From: Zasmidium citrigriseum
Lineage: Eukaryota > Ascomycota > Dothideomycetes > Mycosphaerellales > Mycosphaerellaceae
DNA length: 64,000 nucleotides
Direction of reading: 5' to 3'
Assembly: GCA_002786025.1 (NCBI GenBank)
Contig: NHNW01000015.1
Span: forward strand, 558,001 to 622,000
The notes beneath the pieces are model-generated. The model was not told the DNA's origin and searched no databases. It saw only the letters and a list, made by a program, of their open reading frames with translations. Below are positions 1-11,915 of the stretch, one piece after another (position 1 is the stretch's first letter; every line of letters begins with the position of its first letter). The position numbers and the translations under genes are program-made.

Positions 1-549
1 ATGGAAATGATGGGACGATGAAGAAGGAAGAAGAGAAGTCGAGCGTGATGCTCCAGTGCTCCATAACGGTTGCGCACGTGCAGCGCCACAAATGGATGTG
101 ATAAGCGCACAGACACTAGATGTCTCGCTACGATGGAGCAACCTGGGAGAGACCTGTATGAAGATGAATTTGTCGCGGAATCTTGCGGCGTTGAGGTCAT
201 TGACAAGATCGCAGAAATTGTCCGTGCTACGTCTGTTGTTCTCCTTTCCGTCTTCTGGAGGCGAGAGACTCTGGCCATTAGAGTTTCGCTAGAAGGAGCT
301 ACCAAGCGAGGAGGATCAGAAGGGAAGGTGTTCCGCTGAATAAGCAAGGCTGTGGTCAGTATGGTCGCACAACAGCACCTCCTGGCTTTGATGCAAGACT
401 GATGATGTCCTCACATGACAGATGGTGTTGAGAGCCGCATCATCTTGCATTTCTCTTGAGCTCATTGAGAGACCTGGCAAGAAGAAGAATGCGATCGAGA
501 AGGAGGACTTGCTCGAATCTGTGTGTCCATGACTGCAACGCCGCAGCAT
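1..549. other. left-edge stretch without a supported gene
   Basis: Only short overlapping open frames (under 90 codons, several starting at non-ATG codons) lie here. None carries a motif I know or has splice sites that extend it. The stretch is downstream of the zinc-cluster regulator that ends at 550, so part of it is probably that gene's 3' untranslated region. Confidence 0.4.
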
Positions 550-2504
550 CTACAGATTGCCATCATTAATGAACGTCATCCACATCGCTTCGTCGCCCAG
601 AAAGTCAGACCGCATCGTATCGTTCCAGAAATTCTCCCAATCAAAGTTCATGGAAGCGTCACTATCGTTTCCGTTGATATGTACCTCAGGATTGCTTTGT
701 TTCTCTCCCAAGAGCGCAAAGTCCAGACACTCGGCGATGGTCGACAACGGCTGCCTTGGGGACGGTCCACTGCGCAGGACTCTGACGAGCTGCTCAAGCT
801 GAGTATGAGTCCGTAAGATGTCTTGTTCGCTGACTCCTCTTAGCTGGAAGGCTATGCGGATGAGACAGACGCAAGCGAAGGCAAGCATGGTATGGAAGTA
901 CCATGGCAGTGTGTTCAGCCATTGACATGCATCTTGCCAGCCTGTAATGGTCTGGGCGATAGCCAGTGCACTTCCGAATGTCGCTTGACCTTGTGCATTT
1001 GCAGGATCTGTTGTCGGTCCGGTTTGCCGACCTCGAAAGATGTGTGATAGGAGGCAGAGCTTTGCTGAATGGTAGTAAAGCTCGAAAGTATAGTGCAGAT
1101 GTGTGACCGCTTCTTGGTCTAGGCTCAATGCTTTTCGCCAGTTGCTATACCACGCCTCGTAAGCATCCAGCAAACGGTCCACCTCTTTCCTGTTGCGACT
1201 CGCTTTGGTATCGTGAACATCAGCCCCAAAGGTTTCGAATACTCGTCGATTGAGAGACCAGAGCTCGACTTGACAGACCAGAAACAAGTCGTTGCTTGTG
1301 GAGAACTCGCTTTGAAGCAGGGTCGCTGGGTGCTTTAGGCATCGCCACTCTTGTGTCATCGGAGGTTTGCCACAGATCAAGGAGCAATGGTGATCGCTCA
1401 GGAAGACGATGAAGAAGAGTCTTGTTCGAGTGTAGCATTTGAAGTCTGTATGAGGCATCTTTGTGATACATCTGTGCAGATCGAGCTGGGATGCGATGCG
1501 TACCGCTAAGGAGCTTCAGACACCCATTCTTCATCAACTGGAAAGCAGGACTCACCTAAGCCTTGCAGAGAGTGAGATAAGCTCTGCAACCACAGAGCAC
1601 CGATGCACAGTGCAAGTGCATCGTCAAAAGTGTAGTCATCGGCAAACAGCTGTCGGGTGACTTCGTTCTTGAGCTCCGCCAGGCATTTCGAGTGATCGTC
1701 CGAGCCGGTGCATAGCGATGCGACTGCGCAGATTGTGGTCGTGAGCAGCGCAGACATGGCCCGTAAGCTGGCAATAGTAGTGTTCTCCCCTATGGCATAG
1801 TGAATGAAGGGATCTAGATGACGCTGAAAGAAGGCCAGGTGCTCTTGCGCAGCTTTCAATGAGATGACCTTGCGTGAGATCAAATCCGGCCAGGAAGGAG
1901 CGCTCAATGAGGGACTCGTATTCGACAGTCTCGCGATTGAAGATGCCGGGAAAGCCCCAAGGTTGCAGGACAGATCCAGTGTCGTGTCGAGGCTATCTGG
2001 CACGATCTTTGTCTGGGTTCGTGAGTTCGATCTCTGCATCCCAGGGTTGGAGCAAGCGCCTTCATCCGCGGCTGGGTGGTCGACAACGGGCTGAGTGGCT
2101 TCGAGTAGAGCATGTTCAAGTTTCGCGATTCGTTGCTCCATGGACTCTTTCCATCTATCAAAATGTCAGTGCCACCTCAAAATGTGCGAGATGTCCGTTG
2201 CAGCTTACGTTGCATCGCTCTCCAGCAGTGTTTGCAAGCTCTTGTTGACCACGCAAGACAGCTTCTGCGACTTGCACCGAGTACACGGCGGTTTGCCATT
2301 GGTCATGTTACATTTGATCTAATTTTTCGTCAGTATCAAGCCAGCCCAAGGTCGCTTCATTTGTGAGATGCATTGCAGCACCTTGAGTCGGCGGCAGGTT
2401 ACGCATGCAGTGATCTTGCGGCTTATGTCAGGCGGCTTGCGATCACCAAAGTAAGACCGCAATGACTTCGCAGCAGTCGTCTCAGATGCATGTTCGTCTG
2501 CCAT
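550..2504 (-). CDS. Zn2Cys6 fungal-specific transcription factor
   Basis: Nuclear sequence-specific regulator of the Gal4-type class; target genes unknown. Four exons join in frame: 2504-2382, 2318-2209, 2154-1556 and 1505-550, giving 595 codons. The first intron splits the zinc cluster. Once spliced, it reads C-x2-C-x6-C-x8-C-x2-C-x6-C with the typical CRRLK basic stretch and a KPPCTRC core. A short coiled-coil linker (MEQRIAKLEHAL) follows, then an acidic and Ser-rich spacer and the middle homology domain, which includes the characteristic SDHHCSLICGKPPMT segment. An in-frame ATG at 2606 would add 34 residues; I preferred 2504 because the cluster then lies close to the N-terminus, but both are possible. 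Family knowledge gives the DNA-binding role; the target pathway cannot be read from the sequence. Confidence 0.88.
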
Positions 2505-2696
2505 CGTTAAGGGATTGTCGAGTAGGTATGATTGTTGACGGGATGTTTGTTGACGGAGGGAGTAAATTGAGGAAAGGACGACGTTGAAAGCCCCGCGTCC
2601 GAACATCTTGCCGTCCTCGCTCGCTTAGTCATTCATGTGATCAGCATGACGGCAACAAGACCGATGCAGGCATAACCATCCACTTGGAATAAGCCA

Positions 2697-3158
2697 TCAT
2701 CGTCTCTCACCCTCAGAGCACTCAATCCCATCCGCCCCTTCGTAAGTAAAACATCGCCAAACGCCCTCACTCCTCCTAAACTTCAACACTCCGACACTCC
2801 TCCTCACAACGCCCGGCGGCACACCTCCGATCTCGATGTTCATGAAGACTTCAGCCATCCCCGCTCGGTTGTTGATATGAGAATTGAAGTCTGAGGCTCT
2901 GATGGAATATTCCGGATGCGCGTCGACCACAGTCTTGACGTAATTCGCGAAGTCAGTGATGGTGAGAGGCGCGCTGTCCCATGGTGGCATTGGAGAGGCG
3001 CGGAATAAAGGGTCGAAGAAATCTAGCCTGGGATCTGAGACGGCGGATGGGTTGGATGTGAGGAGGCGTTGGTCGATTGCAGTGATGAACGTGCGGGCGA
3101 TGGTCTCAAGATGGAGGGCTGTTGCTTGGATGTATGGGTTATCGCTATTGTCATCCAT
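2697..3158 (-). CDS. small NTF2/SnoaL-like hypothetical protein
   Basis: A single exon of 153 codons from the ATG at 3158; the frame is open further upstream but has no earlier ATG. The order of elements (a helical start ATALHLETIARTF, then HPEYSIRASDFNSHI, then two beta-like segments with VFMNIEIGG and VGVLKFRR) resembles small fungal NTF2-like cone-shaped proteins, which include enzymes and ligand binders. I see no catalytic residue set, signal peptide or membrane segment. It lies just upstream of the zinc-cluster gene on the same strand, but nothing shows that the two are functionally linked. The fold call is an inference from general pattern, and the function is unknown. Confidence 0.55.
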   Translation of the reverse strand: MDDNSDNPYIQATALHLETIARTFITAIDQRLLTSNPSAVSDPRLDFFDPLFRASPMPPWDSAPLTITDFANYVKTVVDAHPEYSIRASDFNSHINNRAGMAEVFMNIEIGGVPPGVVRRSVGVLKFRRSEGVWRCFTYEGADGIECSEGERR

Positions 3159-3507
3159 GGTGCTTCTTGTGTTATTTTGCCTCGCCGTTGATGTCTCGTA
3201 GGCTTGTGGGTACGTGGTGTATTCTACGGAGTTCAATCTGCGGTCGAATGTGCAGACTAGATAGCTGAGTGTTTCACGGTGTTGATTGGTAATATCGCAA
3301 GCTCGATTCTCTCCTCGCTATGAGGTGTCGTCTTGGTGAGGGATGCTTGGCAACGTCTCGGCGAAGGGTTCAGCTGAAGAAAAGTCGCCGAGCAGTCGAC
3401 TCTCCAGAAGCAAAGGATGGTGGTAGCAGGTCTTTGCTTGGCGCAATGTTTGAGCTTTGAAGCTCTGGTATCTATCGCATTGCATTGTACAGGTATCAGC
3501 TATCACT

Positions 3508-4721
3508 CTATTCAAGCACAATGTACTTATGCAAATGTTCCGGTACCGCCTTCAGCAGACCCTTGCTCTCGAGCCATTTCCGCGAGAACAGCCTGTCAGC
3601 ATAACGGTATGCTCCATCGCAAAGGATAGTGACGATGGTGTTTCCTGGACCAAGCTTCTGGGCAAGATCCCTCGCCGCCGCGACGTTCAAACATGAGCTA
3701 GCGCCCAAGTAGAGACCCTCCTCGTCCAGACACCTGTACACCATTTCGATGCTCTTCTCGTCTGCAATGTGAAGCGCACCATCCAGCAAGTCAATATCGG
3801 GCTTCAAGTTGTCCGTGATACGACCCTGGCCGATACCTTCAGTGATAGACGATCCTGTTCTCTCCACGAGCTTTCCACCAGAGGAGACGTAGGTATAGAT
3901 GACGGAACCGGGAGGATCGGCTACGTAGCACTTCACCTTGCCGTCGGAGACAGTCTTCAGGTACCTCGTGCAGCCTGCAATGGTACCAGCGGTCCCCGAA
4001 GCGCAGGTAAAAGCATCCAATTTGCCGCCAGTCTGGGCCCAGATCTCCGGACCAGTCGTCTCGATGTGGGCCTGACGGTTTGCAGTGTTGTCGAATTGGT
4101 TGGTCCAGACTGCATTGTCCAAGCTCTCTGCGTGCCTCTTTGCCTGGTGATTGTAGTTCTGAGGGTTCTCGAATGCGACGGCCGGTACAGGGTAGACTTC
4201 AGCCCCAAGTAGTCTCAAGAGGTCGATCTTTCCTTGCGATTGGGTGTTGGGCATGTAGATGACGAGCTTGTAGCCTTTGCTTCTGCACACATGGGCAAGA
4301 CCAATGCCTGTGTTTCCAGCAGTGCCCTCAACCACCGTGCCGCCTGGCTTCAACAGACCCTTCTCTTCAGCATCCTTGACGACGTACAATGCTGCTCTGT
4401 CTTTTACAGACCCGCCTGGGTTCTGGAACTCGGCCTTTCCAAGGATCTCGCAGCCCGTCTCATCGGATAACTTCTTCATCCGGATAAGAGGAGTATTGCC
4501 GATTGCTGAGCCGCTATCAATCAGTCAACCATGATACCACAATCAGGAGAGGTAGGCGTACCAGAAACGAAGCCATTCTGCGCAATGCGCTGGGCTTTGG
4601 AGATCTCAACGCCGTGAGGATTCATGGCTTCTACTGCTGATGCCGAGAAGGTCGAAGCCGGCCGAAATGCTGAGAATGCTGCAGGCTTCGTCGCCGCCCG
4701 CAGAGCTGTTCGTGCAAACAT
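3508..4721 (-). CDS. cysteine synthase (O-acetylserine sulfhydrylase type), mitochondrial
   Basis: A pyridoxal-phosphate enzyme expected to make cysteine from O-acetylserine and sulfide. Two exons, 4721-4562 and 4505-3508, give 385 residues. Splicing at the CTCAG acceptor restores the conserved start of the fold, [11 protein letters not shown]. The PLP lysine lies in [10 protein letters not shown] and the phosphate-binding loop is [10 protein letters not shown]. The N-terminus ([16 protein letters not shown]) is Arg/Ala-rich without acidic residues, as in mitochondrial targeting peptides, and the extra length over bacterial CysK fits that. It is divergent from the condensin gene with 185 bp between start codons, so the two share a promoter region. 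Cystathionine beta-synthase is less likely because there is no C-terminal CBS pair. Confidence 0.92.
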
Positions 4722-4906
4722 TGTGGTGGTGTTTGGTAATGGATGCAAGAAGAGCTCCTCCAGATCGACAGAGTTCGAAAAGCCGCGGGGCAACGTCATT
4801 GGCCGAAGTCTAAACCTCGGGCCGCTTGGCATTGTTTACTCTTGTCAACAGACGCTCCATCACAACTCAGCTTCTTACATCCCAACTTGCGACGACTAAC
4901 GACAAC

Positions 4907-7900
4907 ATGCCTGGACGGGTCGCGAGCAGCACAGCGCGTACGAGGCGCACGACTTCCACCAAAAATCTCCGCAACAGCTCGCCTGTCACCGAAATTCCAG
5001 ACGAAGGCCCGGACTCCTCTTTGCGACGCGCTGTTTGCGGCGTGTTTGCAGACTCTCAGAAATCGACCGCGGCGCATCGAAAGGCGTGTATCACCTTGCG
5101 AAAGCTACAGGAAGCATGCTGCTACGAGCCGACCAGCAAGAAGAATAAGCCTGCGGAGGAGTTTGACGAGGATGATTTCAACCGCGAAGTTATACGATGT
5201 CTTCTGCGCATCTTGCCGGTCAAGAAGGCGGAGCCTGTTGGAGACAGAGTAGTGCGATTTTTGGGGACATTTTTGAATGAGGCGAGCCAAAAAGACAATG
5301 AGATCATGCAACAAGATGCGGATGATGGTGCTCTGCCAGAGACGCCTTCGAGCCGGCTTACAACTCAGATTTTGAGTACCCTTCTGCCTCTGTTGCAAGT
5401 GAGGGACAAGACAATTCGGTTCCGAGCGACACAAATCACAAGTCACATAATCAACAGTCTGGACACTCTGGACGACAGCATGTTCCACCAACTGCGATTC
5501 CGATTACTGAAACGAATCCACGACAAAGAGGCGCCTGTGCGATTGCAAGCAGTGTATGGATTGGGACGGCTGGCAGCTGAAGTAGAAGACGAAGAGGACG
5601 AGGACTCTGATTCCGACGATGATGTTGGAGCTGGTGTTCTGGCCAAGCTGCTTAATGTTTTGCAGAATGATCCAGCTGCGGAAGTTCGACGCAATCTCCT
5701 CCTTAATCTCCCTCTTACAAAGGAGGTTCTACCATATCTGCTGGAACGTGCACGGGATGCGGATCCAACAACCCGAAGGGCACTGTACGGACGACTTCTG
5801 CCTGCGCTCGGCGACTTCAGACATCTTAGTTTGACACATCGAGAGAAGCTGCTGCGATGGGGTCTCCGGGACCGAGACGAGGCTGTTCGCAAAGCTACGG
5901 CCAAACTTTTCTGCGAACGCTGGATTGAGGATTGTGCTGCGCTTCCTGCAGCACAGGCAGCTGAAGGAGACGAGGAGAAAGACGGCAAGAAGATTCCTGT
6001 TGCTTCTTTGGATGCTCTGTTGGAGCTTCTCGAGCGGATCGATGTTGTGAACAGCGGTATTGACGGCGGCATTGCCTTGATCGCGATGAACGAGTTCTGG
6101 AAAGGCCGGTCTGATTATGTCGACTATGTCTCGTTCCCGGATAACTTCTGGGAGGATCTGTCACCGGAATTGGCCTTTGTTGCTCGCACATTCAACGACT
6201 TCTGCCGCACCGCAGGCCCTGAAGATTACTTGGGGCCACGCTCGCTAATCGAGATGGCCGAAGAGAAGTTGCCCGAAGTCACCAAGTTTGGATTCCTGTT
6301 GGAGCTGGAGATCAAGAAGCTCATTGAGGCGGCGATGAAGGCAGCTGAAGAGGAAGAGGATGCTGACCTGGAGGAAGACCTACACCACCGCGAATTCGTC
6401 GTTGAGCAAATGCTTCAGATGGCTTTGACTTTCGACTACAGCGATGAAGTTGGACGACGCAAGATGTACGCTCTGATGCGCAACTCTCTTGCACTGCCAG
6501 ACTTGCCGGAAGAAGTGACGCGACTGGCAGTTGAGGTCCTGCGGCTCGTCTGTGGCGAGGATGCCAAGGGTGAGCGAGACTTCTGTGGTGTCGTCCTGGA
6601 GGCCATCGCCGAGGTTCATGATACTATCATGGGCGAGGACGATGGCACAGACGCCGATAGCACCGAAGACAGCTTCCACTCTGCGACATCTCAGCCAGAC
6701 GATGATGACACCATTGTCGTTGCTCAGCGCAAGGCCAAGAAGGCGCAGAAAGAGTTGGATCCAGAGGCAGCCGCCGATAAAGCCATTCGCGAGATCATGG
6801 TCAACATGAAATGCTTGCACATCGCCATGTGCATGTTGCAGAATGTGCAGTGCGACATTGAGGAGAACGTCCATCTGGTGACCATGCTAAACACTCTTGT
6901 GGTGCCAGCTGTGAGGAGTCAAGAGGCTCCAGTTCGTGAACGTGGGCTTATGTGTTTGGGACTGTGCTGCCTACTCGGAAAGGTGAGTCTCCTCAGAACC
7001 ATGTTATCGATCCATGCTGACGTGCGCAGAATCTTGCCCAGGAAAACTTGACAGTCTTCTTGCACTGCTTCGCAAAAGGTGCTCCCGCTCTCCAGGCCAC
7101 CGCACTCCAGATCATCACCGATATTCTGGTCACTCACCCTACCCTCCTCGCCGACCCAGCAGCCACCGATGACTCCGAGTCGGAAGCAAAGAACACACAG
7201 AAGCTCATCACGAAGGCGTACAAGAAATCTCTTGGTTCTAACGATACCAACGTGCAGTCGACTGGCGCCATCGCACTATCCAAGGCCATGCTTTCGCGCC
7301 TTATCACCGATACAGATGTGCTGAAGCACCTGGTCATCACATACTTCGACCCTGACAGCGCCAACAACCCTCAATTCCGTCAGAGTCTATCCTACTTCCT
7401 GCCGGTGTATTGCCATTCGAATGCAGACAACGCTATCCGCATGGCAGAGATCACTTGCGGTATCATCAGCCGACTGCACACTCTACGAGAAACGTATCTC
7501 GAAGACGCCGAAGTCGAGGAAGATGCTGCCGGTGGTGATATGGTGAAGATGACATTGATCGGCCAGATGCTCCTCGACTGGACGGACCCTCGCAAGATCG
7601 TTGGTTTTGCAGAGTCCGCAAATGTCTCTGACGCAGCCAACGGTGCTGCTCACACGCACTACATCGTTGCAGAGAGTATCCTCGAGCGTCTCGTGACCAG
7701 TCAACCGCACAAAGACGAGAAGAAAGTCCTATTCTCCATGCTGGGCAAGGTGCATCTACCCGCAGCAGGAGCAGACCCAGAACGTGTCAAGACAGTCTTG
7801 GAACTCTGCGCCGAAGCCGTCGAAACAAAAGCAGCACCAACAACCACCGACAAAAACACTTTAACCAAGATCCAGAACAACCTCTTGAAAGTCATGCACG

Positions 7901-8178
7901 ACGTCATGACCGAGGAGCGCGGCGGCGGTGGCGCAGAAGAGACCGTTCTCGAAACGACCGAAGTCGATGGCGAAGGCGAGACGACTGTGCATGTCAGACC
8001 TGGCGCTGAAGATGAAGAGGAGGAGGAAGACCAAGACTCGGATGTCACGCAGTTGCAGCAGGAGATGAAGGATGCTACGATTGGGGCTACGACTGTGGGG
8101 TTTACGACTGGGTTGCCGGATGCTGAGGGGACGAGGATTGAGATGGAGGATAGTGAGATGATGGATGTTGATGATTAG
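4907..8178 (+). CDS. YCG1: condensin complex subunit 3 (HEAT-repeat CAP-G)
   Basis: Non-SMC HEAT subunit of condensin, which with Brn1 grips DNA during mitotic chromosome compaction. Two exons, 4907-6982 and 7030-8178, give 1074 residues, the usual family size. The ATG at 4907 (MPGRVASS) gives a short basic Ser/Thr-rich tail before the repeats; an upstream in-frame non-ATG extension was ignored. HEAT-type helices are visible, for example LLPLLQVRDKTIRFRA, IHDKEAPVRLQAVYGLGRLA and LRDRDEAVRKATAKLF. Acidic linkers interrupt them (near residues 228-240 and 600-620), as expected for Cnd3/Ycg1. The C-terminal part carries the Cnd3-type helical domain and an acidic tail. The intron has a strong GTGAGT donor and rejoins LLGK to NLAQEN in frame. 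Confidence 0.95.
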
Positions 8179-8468
8179 ATGGGATTTGGGATGGGGCTTG
8201 GGAGTGACTGTTTCGTATTTCGTATCGGTTCGTTGTGTGCATGATGCGTCTTGGCGTTTAGTGTGATGAGATGGGAGGAATGATACCAGAATAAAGCTTT
8301 TTCGACACTGTGTTTGCCCTCCTTGACGGGCCTCTTATCCGCAGAGTCTTTGCCTCGTTCTAACATCCCGTCTCACTCCTGAGAGAACTGTTGGTCGATT
8401 ATGAAACTCGCTGCTGGTCTCTCGCTGATTGTCCTTTTCTCCCACGTGCTGCTTTCGACACTTCACTA

Positions 8469-9161
8469 CTAATTTGAATGGACCACCATCTTGCCGCGAG
8501 TTTTATGCGAGCGTCTCTGCACTTGTTCCCACAGCATTGCCTTCGACTGGTTTGCAGAATCGGGCACAACCTCCGCACATAAGTCATAGAGCTGACCAAT
8601 GGTCATGTCATTCTCCATGATCCAATGGAACGGGCACGAAGCCTTCCAGCATTCCGATTGATCCTGCCACCAACCACGCCAGATCGGCTGGATCCTGAAG
8701 GGATGTTCGGAGATAGCGAGTCTGGTTTCGCGCCAGGTTGCTTTTGGCGCTCTTATGTGGTTGGAAGCCGCTTCGAAATCTGCACATTTGGCGTTGATCC
8801 CGCCGATGAAGATAGCGACTTGCTGGGCATTCTTGGACAATGGTGGGAGCACCTCGACGAGGATGTTCCCCGGTAGAAGAAAGCGCACACTCTTCTGCAG
8901 GTCCCCGTGGACGAGCGGCCTCCACATGCGACGCTGGATCTTTTTGGATGTTGCAATGGTGGCGCAGAAGTCGCGGGAGACTCGACAAACGGCGGAGATG
9001 CTGGCGAGTGGTTGGATGTCTTGAAGTTTACGCATGCGCCCGTCGCTGATGTCTCCGTCGGAGGTCGTGTCGGCAAGAAGGAGAATGATGTGCTCCAGCA
9101 ACTCGGGTATGGCGAAGACTTTGGCGGCCGCCGTGTGCTCTGGCGCCTCGTCGTCCGCCAT
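8469..9161 (-). CDS. F-box-like protein, array member 1
   Basis: A single exon of 230 residues with an ATG at 9161. Residues 12-30 hold the F-box-like helix pair (AAAKVFAIPELLEHI and following). A second helix around RVSRDFCATIATSKKIQRRMW follows, which in F-box proteins would complete the Skp1-binding fold. The middle is diverged and includes a Trp-rich stretch (IWRGWWQDQSECWKA) and an FHWIMEN segment. The C-terminal block here is DMTIGQLYDLCAEVV. The protein ends in a short basic tail. By family knowledge F-box proteins recruit targets to SCF ubiquitin ligases; whether this one binds Skp1 is inference. It converges with the condensin gene. Confidence 0.75.
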   Translation of the reverse strand: MADDEAPEHTAAAKVFAIPELLEHIILLLADTTSDGDISDGRMRKLQDIQPLASISAVCRVSRDFCATIATSKKIQRRMWRPLVHGDLQKSVRFLLPGNILVEVLPPLSKNAQQVAIFIGGINAKCADFEAASNHIRAPKATWRETRLAISEHPFRIQPIWRGWWQDQSECWKASCPFHWIMENDMTIGQLYDLCAEVVPDSANQSKAMLWEQVQRRSHKTRGKMVVHSN

Positions 9162-9253
9162 GTTTGGTGGGCTTTGTGTTTGGTGTTGTGTTGGTGAGGT
9201 GAAATGTCATCTTGAGCTGCGACAGCTGAAGCAAACGCTGGACGAAGGCTAGT

Positions 9254-9294
9254 GAGCTAGGGTGAAGCTTGGACAACGTCAGGAGTTTCACATG
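9254..9294. promoter_or_regulatory. CTAG plus CACATG element upstream of array member 1
   Basis: GAGCTAG at 9254-9260 is followed by CACATG at 9289-9294, about 130 bp upstream of the start codon. It is a weaker version of the element shared by the array: the CGC before CTAG is missing. Function is inferred only from recurrence. Confidence 0.35.
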
Positions 9295-9833
9295 CGCGAG
9301 AACGAGGAAGGTGCGATGAGCAACTTTACAAATCAGGATAGGGGTGAGGTTGCGATTGTGACAAATTAGTTTCTTCGCACGTTTCTCATAGAGGCTTGCA
9401 GTGATACGGTGTACGAGATGAATGCTCAACTGCGTCCTGTGACTTGAGTCTCCGAGAGGTCAGGGAGGATCCGAGAATGAGGAACTTGAGAAGTATGTGA
9501 GCAGTCGGACTCGATAGAAAGTAGAAAGTGAAATTGGTAACTGAGGCTTGAAAATTGGGTGCTTATCGAATCTGGTCTCCGAGGTTCGAGCCTGTACCGT
9601 AAAGAGCACCGGAGTCTACTCTGTTGTCAAACATTATGAGCTTCGAGCGAATGTCCTTCTAGCCCTTGCTCGAAGACCACTAATCACCGCCTGCTCCGCC
9701 ACAATATTGCCCACGTGCTTCTTCGGCTCTCTCTTTGGTCTTCTAATCATGCTTCATCTGCCATCGTAGTCGAATCCAGCTGCCGTCGAGCATCCGTACT
9801 CTCGGACGCAATGGAGGCCCCTGCTGACTTCCT

Positions 9834-10421
9834 CTATGCTGTCTTCTGCATGACCTCCTTCACATGGTCGAAGACCTCGCCCAGCGTCGTGCCATCCTCG
9901 AACTTCTTCATCCAGTACTTGCAATGGATTTGTTGAGCCACAGATGGCCGCAACAAAAAGTTCAACGGTTGGCCGTTTTCGTGGCAGATTCTGACACGGC
10001 GCCACGATGCCTGTGGGCAAGTATCCAGCTCCTTCCCTGTATGGTCTTCGTTGTTCCCGTCGAGATTCGTGAAAATCATGTGGTATTGCATATCCGCTGG
10101 CTCCGATTGGGCGAAACAGAAAATGAATTCCATACCGCCAGGGAGACGAAGCTCGATGATGGGATCATCTCCGCCTAGCAAAGGCTGGTGGATGAGGCGT
10201 TGAAGTTTCGTGGAGGTTGCGACGACGTCATTGAACATTTGATTGACGCGGCGCACGGCGCAGAGGGTCGAGAGTGGACGGATATCTTTGAGGCTCCGTG
10301 GGTTGGAGTAGAACGCGCATGGGGCGGAGTTGTCGGCGAGGTGGACGAGAATGTGCTCGAGCAATTCGGGTATGTCGAACACTCGGGCGGCCGCCGAGCG
10401 GGTTGATGTTGTGTCTGCCAT
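9834..10421 (-). CDS. F-box-like protein, array member 2
   Basis: A single exon of 195 residues, ATG at 10421, the shortest intact member. It starts with a short polar tail, then AAARVFDIPELLEHILVHLA and a second helical element CAVRRVNQMFNDVVATSTKLQRL. The middle includes a beta-like stretch ELRLPGGMEFIFCF and a segment rich in Asn and Asp. The C-terminal block is GTTLGEVFDHVKEVM just before the end. Compared with member 1 it lacks the Trp-rich middle. The upstream region carries one of the best copies of the shared promoter element. An SCF adaptor role is family-based inference; the substrate is unknown. Confidence 0.75.
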   Translation of the reverse strand: MADTTSTRSAAARVFDIPELLEHILVHLADNSAPCAFYSNPRSLKDIRPLSTLCAVRRVNQMFNDVVATSTKLQRLIHQPLLGGDDPIIELRLPGGMEFIFCFAQSEPADMQYHMIFTNLDGNNEDHTGKELDTCPQASWRRVRICHENGQPLNFLLRPSVAQQIHCKYWMKKFEDGTTLGEVFDHVKEVMQKTA

Positions 10422-10520
10422 TGCTTGTGGCTGGCGTAATGTCTTGTTGCGGTCGGGATGGTATTGGTGAGAAGAGAGCGGGCGATGGAAGCAAGAGCAA
10501 AAAGCGGGCGGGAAATAAAG

Positions 10521-10542
10521 TTCGCGCTAGCAAAATCACATG
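10521..10542. promoter_or_regulatory. TTCGCGCTAG-N6-CACATG element upstream of array member 2
   Basis: TTCGCGCTAG at 10521-10530, six bases, then CACATG at 10537-10542, 100-120 bp upstream of the ATG. Both parts and the exact 6-bp gap recur upstream of array member 3. A further CACATG is at 10585-10590. Confidence 0.5.
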
Positions 10543-11169
10543 GAAAGTTTGGCGATTCGGTCTCTTTATGAGCGCTCAGTCTAACACATGCATTTAATTC
10601 TGAAGGATTATCTACACGACTTATGCCTCTCACGAGCTGGTCTGAGGACTTTTCAAGGTTTAGAAAAGGGGCAACGGGAAAATTGGACTGGACTTGAGTA
10701 CTTTACAATGAGAAAGCACTGGGAGATCGGCCACCATCTCTGTACCTATACTTGGCTTTCCCTAAAGAGATCCTTCACTCTTCCTACTGCTGCAATTTGC
10801 AGAATCTGCACCTCAAGGTACAAAGTCCATAACTGAAAAACGTCTCTGCCTCCCGTGAGGCTATCATGCCCTATGCGATCTGTCATCTTATTTGTGTAGC
10901 CAAGAACAGGCTCTACTGTGCTCTAGACTCTCCATCCATGAGCTCGCTCCGGCTTATCAACCGTATCCTGTCTTCATCTAGTACATCGGCTCATGTGAAT
11001 GATGCCCCCATTGGCTTAGAAGAATATGCTCTTGACTCGACCGAGCAACCAGCTTGAGGAGCTTGATTCATATTTGTCCGCAGGATCACTGTGTTGTCGG
11101 TACCGCCTCAACAACGTTGTGTCCAGAGCCACTGTCTCGAATGCCGACAAAAGGATATTGGGTCTTCGA

Positions 11170-11784
11170 CTATTCGGATCCCAACACAGGTTTCTCATTC
11201 TTTGCATACTTGTATGCTCGTACCAGCTCGTCGGACTTGTCGAAGATCTCGCCTAGGGTGGCATTTCCCTTGATCGTGAAGCTTTCGACATGCGGGTCAA
11301 ACTCGTCGGACTCGGGGTACACGAAAACAGCTACGCTCAGAGGTTCTTCGTCTTCCTTGACCTTTACTTGGCGCAAGCTTGACTCTGGCCTTGTCTCTGT
11401 CAACTTGCTGTGCAGAAAGAAGTCGAATCGCATTCTGTGACGCGGCCGGAAGATGAAATTTGCACCCATATCCTTCTCCAGCTTGAAGCAGCGCTCATGC
11501 TCGCTCGTGTCGGTCCAAGAGGTTTTGGTGGGTGATACCAGAGGCCGTATGAGGAGCCGTTGTATCTTTGGCGAAGTGGCAACCATCTCGTTGAACATAC
11601 GATTGACCCTGCGCAAGCAGAAAATCGAGGAGAGTGGTTGGACAAGCTCACGCCAAGTGTCTTTGCTGTGTGTGCTGCCCTCGGAAATCTCTGCAAGATC
11701 GAGAAGAATGTGTTCGAGGAGCTCAGGTATGTCGAACACCTTCGCAGCCGCCGAGGCATCTGAGGTGCTTGCGTCGTCGGCCAT
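11170..11784 (-). CDS. F-box-like protein, array member 3
   Basis: A single exon. The ATG at 11784 (MADDASTSDASAAAK) is chosen because it sits directly before the conserved block, as in the other members; the open frame continues upstream into Arg/His-rich sequence that does not look coding. The product has 204 residues. The block reads AAAKVFDIPELLEHILLDLA, followed by LRRVNRMFNEMVATSPKIQRLL, which is close to members 2 and 5. The middle has NFIFRPRHRMRFDFFLHSKL. The C-terminal block is NATLGEIFDKSDELV, with a Lys/Tyr-rich end. Function as an F-box adaptor is inferred from the N-terminal block only. Confidence 0.75.
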   Translation of the reverse strand: MADDASTSDASAAAKVFDIPELLEHILLDLAEISEGSTHSKDTWRELVQPLSSIFCLRRVNRMFNEMVATSPKIQRLLIRPLVSPTKTSWTDTSEHERCFKLEKDMGANFIFRPRHRMRFDFFLHSKLTETRPESSLRQVKVKEDEEPLSVAVFVYPESDEFDPHVESFTIKGNATLGEIFDKSDELVRAYKYAKNEKPVLGSE

Positions 11785-11915
11785 GATTTGCAGGTGAGTC
11801 GGAAGTTGTATTGGTGCGAGAGTGTGTCGATGGTAGTGACTGTGCGAAGGTAAGTTGTGTCTGTGGAGAATGGACGAAGGCGAAGGAAGAGCGGCATTGA
11901 AGTCGCATTTGAAAA

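Noticed and set aside
9580..9600. GAGGTTCGAGCC resembling a tRNA T-arm
   Set aside because: The stem does not pair and there is no A-box or acceptor stem.
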